From JBFLXR01 sp040757065 (lineage in GTDB: Bacteria; Pseudomonadota; Gammaproteobacteria; Burkholderiales; Gallionellaceae): 64,000 nucleotides of DNA. Of the stretch, positions 57,485-64,000 are shown in pieces. Positions within the stretch are counted from its first letter, which is position 1; each line of letters begins with the position of its first letter. The notes under the pieces are model-generated. The model saw only the letters and a list, made by a program, of their open reading frames with translations, searched no databases and had not been told where the DNA came from. A program made the translations under genes and the position numbers. Where the stretch lies: assembly GCA_040757065.1 (NCBI GenBank), contig JBFLXR010000004.1:77894-141893 (forward strand), written 5' to 3'.

Positions 57485-58214
57485 AATTGAAAAATTCAAA
57501 AAAGAAGTTGATCAGAACATACAAGGCTTGATGGAAGATCGGGATGTGCAAGCACTTTCCCGTATTTGGATGCGCGAAATTACGCGGCACCGGTATGCCT
57601 ATAACTTTAGTTGGATGGGGCGTCCGATCATTCAGTTTCCGCAAGATATGGTGGCGATGCAGGAAATCATTTGGCAGACTAAGCCGGACCTAATTATCGA
57701 AACAGGGATAGCGCATGGCGGATCGCTGATTTATTACGCTTCTCTCTTGGAGATGATGGGGCTGGATGGGTATGTGCTAGGGATTGATGTCGATATTCGG
57801 GCGCATAATCGGGCGGAAATCGAGGCCCATCCTATGCATAAGAGAATCGCGATGATTCAGGGTTCTTCGATTGCAGATGAAACAGTGGCTGCGGTATCCG
57901 AGCACGCGGCAGGTAAAAAGAGCGTACTGGTGATTTTGGATTCGAATCACACACATGACCATGTACTAAAAGAGCTCCAGCTTTATTCTCAATTTGTGAG
58001 CCCCGGAAATTATTTGGTTGTATTCGACACCCTTATTGAGGATATGCCGGATGACCTGATACAGGATCGGCCATGGAAGAAGGGAAATAATCCGAAAACG
58101 GCAGTGGCAACTTTCTTGGAGTTGAATACTGACTTTAAGAACGATGCGGCTATTGAGGCCAAAATATTGATTACCGTGGCTCCGGGCGGCTATCTGAAAC
58201 GCCTTGCAGGATAA
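57477..58214 (+). CDS. CmcI-like (cephalosporin hydroxylase family) protein
   Basis: A 245-residue Rossmann-fold protein of the CmcI family, whose fold is that of AdoMet methyltransferases even though it was named as a hydroxylase. The AdoMet-like motif is IIETGIAHGGSLIYYASLLEMMG and the following acidic strand VLGIDVDIR; VLVILDSNHTHDHVLKELQLY is another family mark. Members occur in O-antigen loci and may O-methylate sugars. The ATG at 57477 lies inside the end of wbqC; the longer frame is a shadow. It is followed by a 138-base gap with a small hairpin, the largest break within the locus. Confidence 0.87.
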   Translation: MDEIEKFKKEVDQNIQGLMEDRDVQALSRIWMREITRHRYAYNFSWMGRPIIQFPQDMVAMQEIIWQTKPDLIIETGIAHGGSLIYYASLLEMMGLDGYVLGIDVDIRAHNRAEIEAHPMHKRIAMIQGSSIADETVAAVSEHAAGKKSVLVILDSNHTHDHVLKELQLYSQFVSPGNYLVVFDTLIEDMPDDLIQDRPWKKGNNPKTAVATFLELNTDFKNDAAIEAKILITVAPGGYLKRLAG

Positions 58215-58227
58215 TCAGTCGCGATTT

Positions 58228-58242
58228 CCCCGCATGGCGGGG
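58228..58242. other. Small GC-rich hairpin in the gap before the flippase gene
   Basis: CCCCGC (58228-58233), ATG, GCGGGG (58237-58242). There is no T-run, so it is not a standard terminator. The 138-base gap (58215-58352) otherwise shows nothing recognisable and may hold an internal promoter. Confidence 0.35.
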
Positions 58243-58352
58243 GGAGGTCGGAAGGTTGCGGGTCATGACATCGCAATGGGCGTTAGGCTTGGGTAAATTC
58301 GGTTGACTTGCAAGCCGGCAAGTATGGATGCAGGTATCGGTGTTCTTTATAA

Positions 58353-59876
58353 ATGGTCATGGTCAAGGCTGACAAGTTGAGATACAGCATCGCGGCGAAC
58401 TATTTCGCACGATTCTTGTCGATTGCGTTGGCTGTGCTATTTACCCCGGTTTACATCAAACTGCTGGGTATCGAGCAGTACGGGCTGATCGGCTTTTATA
58501 CAACGCTTCAGGCTGTGGCGGGGCTGTTTGAGTTGGGTCTGGGGCTGGCTTGTACCCGTGAGATGGCCAGATTGTCTGTGTCGGATAATGCCGCGCAACA
58601 AATGCGCGATACGTTGCGGACATTCGAAATAGTATATGTGGGGACGGCGATTGTAATTGGGCTTGCATTATCTGCGTTATCTCCGCAGATTGCGCACACC
58701 TTCCTGAATACACAATTGGTTGCCGTTGAAGACCGCGTTATCCTGATTGCGTTAATGGCATGGGTAATCGCCTTGAGGTGGCCGTTCGGCCTTTACTTGG
58801 GTGTGCTCAATGGGTTGCAACGTCAGGGAATAATGAACGTTCTGGTTGTGACGGGGGCATTGTTAAATTGGGCGGGCGGTGCGCTTGCGCTTTTGCTCTC
58901 AGGATCGATACAGATTTTCTTTATTTGGCAACTTGCAGCATCTGTCCTGACAGTTGCGGCTAGCTGCTGGTTAACATGGCGATGCGTGCCGACAGGGCGA
59001 AAGCAGCCTGTTTTTTCGAGAGAAATTTTAAGAAGTCAGCAAAGCCTGATCGGTAGTGCTGGATTGAATGGCATTCTGGGTGTGATCCTAATGCAAGCGG
59101 ACAAGTTGATCCTGAGTGCCATATTGCCGCTGAAAGAATTTGCGTATTATGCGCTGGCCAGTACGATGGCGGAGGCGCTCATGCTTCTGGCAACGCCCGT
59201 TTCAAGCGCGATTGCGCCCAGAATGACGCAAATGATCAGCCTCGGCAATACCTCGGGCGAATTGAGCCGGTTGTTTCACCAATCTTGCCAATGGATTAAT
59301 TTGATGCTGATCCCTGTCGGACTGATGGTGGCTATCTTTTCAACAGCGGTGCTGTTTGCTTATACGGGTTCTCAGGCTGTGGCGGAAAATACCGACGCTA
59401 TTCTGTCCATCCTGATCGTTGCCAAATTGCTGCATGGGAATATGTTAGTTCCCTATGCGCTGCAAATCGGATGGGGCGAACTAAGGATGGGTGTATTCCT
59501 CAATCTGGCATCGGTATTGTTTCTGACCCCAGCCTTATATCTTCTGGCACCGGAATACGGTGCGATGGCAGGGGCAATGATATGGTTAACAGTTACGCTG
59601 GGTTATGTGTTCATAGGTATGCCGCTGTTTTTCAGAAAGCTGATGCCGGGCGAATGGTGGGGCTGGTTAATTGGCGATCTTGCCGTTCCTGCCGGCGCAG
59701 TAGCGGCAATCTTGTGGGTGATGAAATCATTTCAAGACGCCGCAAATTTGGAACGATCAGAAGTGTTTTTTAGGCTGGTGGCTAACGGGTCGGTTGCATT
59801 TCTGGTTGCGCTGTTGGCATTGGCTTCTGTACGAAACCGGCTGGTTGGCAAGTTTATATTGGGGAAGAAGCAGTGA
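58353..59876 (+). CDS. Wzx-like oligosaccharide flippase
   Basis: A 507-residue membrane protein with about 12-14 hydrophobic helices, of the polysaccharide transporter (MATE/MVF-like) superfamily. It begins ADKLRYSIAANYFARFLSIALAVLFTPVYIKLLGIEQYGLIGFY in pieces, the standard flippase N-terminus. It would move undecaprenyl-linked O-units across the inner membrane. Two close ATGs (58353, 58359) are possible. It overlaps the GT2 gene by 4 bases. A Wzx flippase implies Wzy-dependent assembly, but no Wzy polymerase is found in the window, so it may lie beyond the right edge. Confidence 0.9.
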   Translation: MVMVKADKLRYSIAANYFARFLSIALAVLFTPVYIKLLGIEQYGLIGFYTTLQAVAGLFELGLGLACTREMARLSVSDNAAQQMRDTLRTFEIVYVGTAIVIGLALSALSPQIAHTFLNTQLVAVEDRVILIALMAWVIALRWPFGLYLGVLNGLQRQGIMNVLVVTGALLNWAGGALALLLSGSIQIFFIWQLAASVLTVAASCWLTWRCVPTGRKQPVFSREILRSQQSLIGSAGLNGILGVILMQADKLILSAILPLKEFAYYALASTMAEALMLLATPVSSAIAPRMTQMISLGNTSGELSRLFHQSCQWINLMLIPVGLMVAIFSTAVLFAYTGSQAVAENTDAILSILIVAKLLHGNMLVPYALQIGWGELRMGVFLNLASVLFLTPALYLLAPEYGAMAGAMIWLTVTLGYVFIGMPLFFRKLMPGEWWGWLIGDLAVPAGAVAAILWVMKSFQDAANLERSEVFFRLVANGSVAFLVALLALASVRNRLVGKFILGKKQ

Positions 59877-60982
59877 GTGAAGCGCCGTATTTTTCTGTAT
59901 TGGTTCCAACAAAAAATCGTTCGCATATTGTTGGATTTGCAGTGCAAAGCATCTTAAACCAATCTTTCTCGGATTTTGAGATTATCTTGGTCGATAACGA
60001 CGACACAGACGCGACCGCCGAGGTTATTCGTACTTTTGCGGATCAAAGAATTAAATACTGCCGAACCGGGGGGCTGAACATGTGCCAGAACTGGCAATAT
60101 GCCCTGAAAATGGCGAGTGGCAGATACATCACTGTTCTGGAAGATAAGCAGGCCTATTATCCAGATGCGCTTAAGACCATGCATCGGATATTTGAGACGA
60201 TAAACACAGAAGTGATTGTGTGGCACTGGGATATCTACAACGATAATGTAAAATTAGCCCACCAGGCCTCGCAAAAGGGTGAGGGCCAGTTGGTCTCATC
60301 CGACCTGATTCTGGAAAAATATGTCCGGCTTAAGCCGGATGCCTGGGAAATGTTGCCTAGAATGATTAATTCATGCGCATCTGCAAAACTAATACGACAA
60401 ATAGAAAGCCATCCTAATATCGACAGTTTTTTTGCATTGCTGTCCCCCGATCTTTGTGCAGCCTTCTATTCTCTGGCAACGGTAGATCAAGTATATATAT
60501 TGAAACAAAGCTTGGGTCTTGTCGGATATTTCCAGCTAAGTAATGCTTTTCAGTCTATAAGGAAGAATACGCAACCGTTCGATTTTTATGGGAAAGGGGA
60601 CTATTCGCACGTTATTGTCGATACAGTTCCAATTAAAGAAACGCGGCTCTTGCATAATTCGATTTATAACGATTACCTGCGTTCCCGGAAGAAGTTGCAA
60701 GGCCGGTTGGCGAATTATGAAATGACGCCGCATAATTACGCGCGAATGTGTATTAAGGATTTGGCACGGATTCCCGGTGACGTCTCGGCAATACGGAAGG
60801 CGATTTACGCATATGTGGATGAATATCGCATACCCAGATTGCCATTGATTTTTCTGTACTTCTTCTCTTGGTGCACGAGAAAGCTGGGAGAAATAGCTTG
60901 GTTGGCGGGGCTGCGGGATAGACTGAAATCATCCAAGTGGAAGGCCCAGAACATTCTAGAGGCCACTAGGCGAATGGCCTGA
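59873..60982 (+). CDS. Family 2 glycosyltransferase
   Basis: A 369-residue protein with a GT-A fold N-terminal half: YFSVLVPTKNRSHIVGFAVQS, ILVDNDDTDATAEVIRTF and RYITVLEDKQAYYPDALKTM, where the usual DxD appears as EDK, a mild departure. The C-terminal ~120 residues are basic and lack a clear membrane span. The start is GTG at 59873, overlapping the flippase stop (GTGA). This is the only glycosyltransferase recognised in the 16 kb of the locus visible here, so others must lie to the right. Donor and acceptor are unknown. Confidence 0.85.
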   Translation: MSEAPYFSVLVPTKNRSHIVGFAVQSILNQSFSDFEIILVDNDDTDATAEVIRTFADQRIKYCRTGGLNMCQNWQYALKMASGRYITVLEDKQAYYPDALKTMHRIFETINTEVIVWHWDIYNDNVKLAHQASQKGEGQLVSSDLILEKYVRLKPDAWEMLPRMINSCASAKLIRQIESHPNIDSFFALLSPDLCAAFYSLATVDQVYILKQSLGLVGYFQLSNAFQSIRKNTQPFDFYGKGDYSHVIVDTVPIKETRLLHNSIYNDYLRSRKKLQGRLANYEMTPHNYARMCIKDLARIPGDVSAIRKAIYAYVDEYRIPRLPLIFLYFFSWCTRKLGEIAWLAGLRDRLKSSKWKAQNILEATRRMA

Positions 60983-60995
60983 TGGGGGGCGATTT

Positions 60996-61862
60996 ATGTT
61001 GAATAAGATGAAAGCATTGGTTTTAGGTTCGAGCGGGATGTTGGGCAATGCGGTGACACGGGTATTGAGCGAGGACGAGGGACTGGAGGTATGGGGTGCG
61101 GTAAGGAGTGCGGGCGCGAAGGCGTATTTTGATGAAGGCATACGCGAGCGGATATGCGTGGGCGTGGATGTAGAGCACCAGGACGGGCTATTGGAATTAT
61201 TTGCGGACCTAAAGCCGGACATTGTGGTGAACTGCGTAGGGCTGGTGAAGCAGCTGGAGCAAGCGGAAGACCCGCTGCAAGCGATCCCGATCAACGCCCT
61301 GCTGCCGCACCGTCTTGCGCGGCTAAGCGCGCTAAGCGGAGCGCGGCTGATCCACATGAGCACAGACTGCGTATTTAGCGGCCGACGCGGCATGTACACC
61401 GAAGACGACCCTGCGGACGCGAGCGACCTGTACGGGCGCAGCAAATATATGGGCGAAGTCGACTACCCGCACGCCGTAACGTTGCGCACCTCGATCATCG
61501 GACACGAACTGAACGGACAGCGCAGCCTGCTGAACTGGTTTTTATCCCGGGAAGGCAGCGTCAAGGGCTACACGCGCGCGATCTTCTCCGGCCTGCCGAC
61601 GGTCGAACTGGCGCGGATCATTTGCGACATCGTCATTCCCCGACCGGAACTTCGCGGGGTTTACCATGTATCGGCGGAAGCGATTTCGAAGCACGACCTA
61701 CTGAAACTGATTGCGGAGAGATACGGTAAACGAATCGCCATCGTACCGGATAGCGAAGTCGTCATTGACCGCTCCCTGAACTCCGAGAGATTCCGTGCGG
61801 CGACAGGCTATACAGCCCCCTCGTGGCCGGAACTGATCGACAGAATGCACGCCTACCAATAA
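60996..61862 (+). CDS. RmlD-like nucleotide-sugar reductase
   Basis: A 288-residue extended short-chain reductase related to RmlD. NAD(P) motif ALVLGSSGMLGNAVTRVL, HMSTDCVFSGRRGMYTEDD, and catalytic DLYGRSKYMGEVDYP are intact. It precedes a CapE/WbjB-type dehydratase and a UDP-GlcNAc 2-epimerase homologue. In Vibrio O37 an RmlD-like reductase (WbvR) serves the UDP-L-QuiNAc route, whereas the L-FucNAc route uses CapF/WbjC with a C-terminal cupin; this protein has no cupin, favouring the QuiNAc-type path. Codon choice changes sharply here from the AT-rich genes before. Start at 60996 after GGGGGGCG; an ATG at 61008 is possible. Confidence 0.87.
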   Translation: MLNKMKALVLGSSGMLGNAVTRVLSEDEGLEVWGAVRSAGAKAYFDEGIRERICVGVDVEHQDGLLELFADLKPDIVVNCVGLVKQLEQAEDPLQAIPINALLPHRLARLSALSGARLIHMSTDCVFSGRRGMYTEDDPADASDLYGRSKYMGEVDYPHAVTLRTSIIGHELNGQRSLLNWFLSREGSVKGYTRAIFSGLPTVELARIICDIVIPRPELRGVYHVSAEAISKHDLLKLIAERYGKRIAIVPDSEVVIDRSLNSERFRAATGYTAPSWPELIDRMHAYQ

Positions 61863-61878
61863 CAGCCTGGAAGAAACC

Positions 61879-62889
61879 ATGTTTAAAGACAAAGTACTGA
61901 TGATCACCGGCGGAACCGGCTCATTCGGCAACACAGTATTAAAGCGCTTTCTCTCGACCGACGTTCGAGAGATACGGATATTCAGCCGCGACGAGAAAAA
62001 GCAAGAAGAGATGCGCATCGCATTCTCCAACGACAAACTGAAATTCTTTATTGGCGACATTCGGGATGCGAGCAGCATCCGGCAAGCGATGAAAGGCGTT
62101 GACTACGTATTTCACGCGGCGGCGCTCAAACAAGTTCCCTCATGCGAGTTTTACCCGATGGAAGCGGTACGCACCAACGTAATCGGAGCCCAAAACGTCA
62201 TGGACGCTGCGATAGCCAACGGCGTCAAACGCGTCGTATTGCTCAGCACAGACAAAGCGGTATACCCGATCAACGCCATGGGCATGTCCAAAGCGATGAT
62301 GGAAAAGCTGGTAGTTGCGACGGCGCGCATGCAGCGCCCGGGCGAAACGGTATTCTGCGCCACGCGTTATGGGAACGTCATGGCCTCGCGCGGCTCAGTG
62401 ATTCCCCTGTTCATCTCGCAACTGAAAGAAGGCAAAGCGCTCACGGTAACCGACCCGAAGATGACGCGATTCCTAATGTCGCTGGAAGACTCCGTCGACT
62501 TGGTATTGTATGCATTCAAGCACGGCGCACAGGGCGACATCTTCGTACAAAAGGCCCCGGCCTCCACTGTGCAAGACCTGGCGGAAGCGCTGAAATCCCT
62601 GTTCAACAAAAGCAACCCTGTTCGGGTGATCGGCACCCGTCACGGCGAGAAATTATACGAATCGCTGGTATCGCGGGAAGAAATGGCGCGCGCGGAAGAC
62701 ATGGGCGGCTACTACCGCATACCGGCGGACAACCGCGACCTGAACTACAACAAATACTTCGTAGACGGAGAAGAAAAGATCTCCAACCTGGACGACTACA
62801 CCTCGCACAACACCGAGCGACTGAATATCGAGCAAATCAAAAGCCTGCTGCTGAAGCTCGACTACATACAGGAAGAACTGCATGCTTAA
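61879..62889 (+). CDS. UDP-GlcNAc 5-inverting 4,6-dehydratase (CapE/WbjB type)
   Basis: A 336-residue soluble short-chain dehydrogenase that converts UDP-GlcNAc into a 4-keto-6-deoxy sugar with inverted C-5 and, on further epimerisation, precursors of L-configured amino sugars. Motifs: LMITGGTGSFGNTVLKRF, IFSRDEKKQEEMR, LSTDKAVYPINAMGMSKAMMEKL. The usual catalytic Tyr is replaced by Met134 (MGMSK, Lys138), which is the known feature of CapE/WbjB rather than a defect. It starts 17 bases after the reductase and overlaps the 2-epimerase gene by 8 bases, so the three form one pathway unit. Confidence 0.93.
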   Translation: MFKDKVLMITGGTGSFGNTVLKRFLSTDVREIRIFSRDEKKQEEMRIAFSNDKLKFFIGDIRDASSIRQAMKGVDYVFHAAALKQVPSCEFYPMEAVRTNVIGAQNVMDAAIANGVKRVVLLSTDKAVYPINAMGMSKAMMEKLVVATARMQRPGETVFCATRYGNVMASRGSVIPLFISQLKEGKALTVTDPKMTRFLMSLEDSVDLVLYAFKHGAQGDIFVQKAPASTVQDLAEALKSLFNKSNPVRVIGTRHGEKLYESLVSREEMARAEDMGGYYRIPADNRDLNYNKYFVDGEEKISNLDDYTSHNTERLNIEQIKSLLLKLDYIQEELHA

Positions 62890-64000
62890 AGTCATGACGA
62901 TAGTCGGCACCCGGCCGGAACTCATCAAAATGAGCCGGGTTATTGCCGAATTCGACCGGCACACGCAGCACATTCTGGTGCATACCGGGCAGAACTTCGA
63001 CTACGAACTCAACCAAATCTTCTTTGAAGACCTGGGCATTCGTAAGCCGGATCACTTCCTGGAAGCCGTAGGCGAGAACGCTGCCCAAACGATAGGGCAA
63101 ATCATCATCAAGGCCGACGCTGTAATCGAACGGGAACAACCGGACGCCATCCTGCTATACGGCGACACCAACTCCTGCTTAGCCGTCATTCCGGCCAAGC
63201 GCCGCAAAATACCGGTATTCCACATGGAAGCGGGCAACCGCTGCTTTGACCAGCGTGTTCCGGAAGAACTGAACCGCAAAGTACTCGACCACCTGAGCGA
63301 CATCAACCTCGTATTGACCGAACACGCCCGCCGCTACCTGATTGCCGAAGGCATACGCCCCGAAACCATCATCAAGACCGGCTCGCACATGCGGGAAGTG
63401 TTGGACTACTACCAAACGAAGATCCAACAATCCGACATCCTGCAGCGCATGGGACTGGAGAGCGGCCGCTACTTCATCGTCAGCGCCCACCGAGAAGAAA
63501 ACGTTGACACCCCTGCAAACCTACTGGACCTGCTGGCAACCCTCAACGCACTGGCGGAAACGTACGACGAACCTGTGATCGTCTCTACCCATCCGCGCAC
63601 GCAAAAGCGCCTGGACGCATTGGGACGGGGAGAACTGCACCCGCAGGTACGCTTCCTCAAGCCATTTGGGTTCAGCGACTACATCAAACTGCAAATGGAA
63701 TCGCACTGTGTTGTTTCGGACAGCGGCACGATCACCGAAGAGGCCTCCTTACTGAACCTGCCGGCGATCACGATCCGGAATGCGCACGAGAGGCCGGAAG
63801 GGATGGACGTAGGGACGCTGATCATGAGCGGATTGAAGAGAGAGCGGGTACTGGACGCGGTGAGGGTGGTTGAAGCGCAGAGGGAGGGGAGCGGTCGGGC
63901 GATGCCTGAAGTGGAAGACTACGAAGCGGGGCCGGTATCGAAGAAGGTGTTGCGCATCGTGATGAGCTATGTCGACTACGTCAATCGAACAGTGTGGGAA
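62882..64000 (+). CDS. UDP-GlcNAc 2-epimerase family protein (WbjD/CapG type), 3' end cut
   Basis: A plus-strand frame open from the ATG at 62882 to the window edge (373 codons, no stop). Family proteins are about 375 residues, so only a few residues are missing. Motifs: MTIVGTRPELIKMSRVIAEF, VHTGQNFDYELNQIFFEDLGI, LLYGDTNSCLAVIPAKRRKIPVFHMEAGNRCFDQRVPEELNRK (in pieces), VSAHREENVD and VSDSGTITEEASLLNLPAI. Its place after the CapE-type dehydratase and RmlD-like reductase argues for C-2 epimerisation of UDP-L-RhaNAc or UDP-L-PneNAc, giving UDP-L-QuiNAc or UDP-L-FucNAc, rather than housekeeping WecB. The overlap of 8 bases with the dehydratase suggests coupling. Confidence 0.92.
   Translation, partial: MLKVMTIVGTRPELIKMSRVIAEFDRHTQHILVHTGQNFDYELNQIFFEDLGIRKPDHFLEAVGENAAQTIGQIIIKADAVIEREQPDAILLYGDTNSCLAVIPAKRRKIPVFHMEAGNRCFDQRVPEELNRKVLDHLSDINLVLTEHARRYLIAEGIRPETIIKTGSHMREVLDYYQTKIQQSDILQRMGLESGRYFIVSAHREENVDTPANLLDLLATLNALAETYDEPVIVSTHPRTQKRLDALGRGELHPQVRFLKPFGFSDYIKLQMESHCVVSDSGTITEEASLLNLPAITIRNAHERPEGMDVGTLIMSGLKRERVLDAVRVVEAQREGSGRAMPEVEDYEAGPVSKKVLRIVMSYVDYVNRTVWE

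Noticed and set aside
61879..62889. Inactive dehydratase because the YxxxK tyrosine is missing
   Set aside because: Met at this position (MGMSK) is the normal state in the CapE/WbjB subfamily, so it is not evidence of a pseudogene.

Overview
The window is a chromosomal segment of a betaproteobacterium, most likely of the Nitrosomonadales (a Gallionellaceae-like or related chemolithotroph would fit). This rests on gene content and order: an incomplete nitrogen-type PTS (EIIA-HPr-EI), the proteobacterial GshA type, amtB-glnK with a TorF-family porin, ubiK-comM, amgK-murU next to lptD-surA-pdxA-ksgA, and hemL-engB-hemB. Species identity cannot be read from the sequence alone. No rRNA, tRNA, CRISPR, phage or insertion sequence was seen, and no gene-free stretch exceeds 300 bases. 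Both edge genes are cut by the window: a transglutaminase-like protein on the left and a UDP-sugar 2-epimerase on the right.

Region by region: 1-6.9 kb (minus strand) holds a DUF3857/transglutaminase protein, ptsI-ptsH-EIIA, apbE and gshA. 6.9-11.5 kb (plus) holds the ABC-F factor ybiT, murI, purU, a small anchored protein and a PEBP-family protein. 11.5-14.2 kb (minus) is a nitrogen-regulated operon (TorF porin, glnK, amtB) with a well-spaced sigma-54 promoter and NtrC-like sites upstream. 14.5-20.4 kb (plus) holds two large c-di-GMP proteins (FIST-PAS-GGDEF-EAL and hemerythrin-GGDEF) flanking ubiK and comM. 20.4-27.1 kb holds metH, a duplicated FKBP isomerase, a DUF486 protein, mpl and a membrane protein. 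27.1-31.3 kb (minus) is an amgK-murU-pepP-ubiH operon. 31.4-36.9 kb (plus) is lptD-surA-pdxA-small ORF-rsmA. A lone acyltransferase is followed by thiD-thiE-hemL-engB, a probable minus-strand small RNA, and hemB. 42.8-45.0 kb (minus) encodes the LPS-core enzymes WaaA and WaaC. 45.2-48.0 kb (plus) holds a histidine kinase/response regulator pair and a stand-alone small alarmone hydrolase.

48.0-64.0 kb (plus) is an O-antigen/exopolysaccharide locus with almost no gaps between genes. It encodes dTDP-L-rhamnose synthesis (rfbBACD). Next comes a CDP-sugar branch (rfbF, rfbG, a C-methyltransferase, an RmlC-like epimerase, a DegT aminotransferase and a GNAT acetyltransferase) that suggests a C-methyl-branched acetamido sugar. 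WbqC-family and CmcI-like proteins, a Wzx-type flippase and one GT2 follow. The last three genes are a UDP-GlcNAc 5-inverting dehydratase/reductase/2-epimerase set, pointing to UDP-L-QuiNAc or UDP-L-FucNAc. Base composition drops through about 51-61 kb and changes character again near 61.0 kb, consistent with a mosaic, partly transferred locus.

The most notable items are: a strongly folded, terminator-ended RNA between engB and hemB whose loops carry CU-rich anti-Shine-Dalgarno sequences; the CDP-branched-sugar set together with the WbqC/CmcI pair; the Mesh1-like alarmone hydrolase; and the two c-di-GMP sensors.
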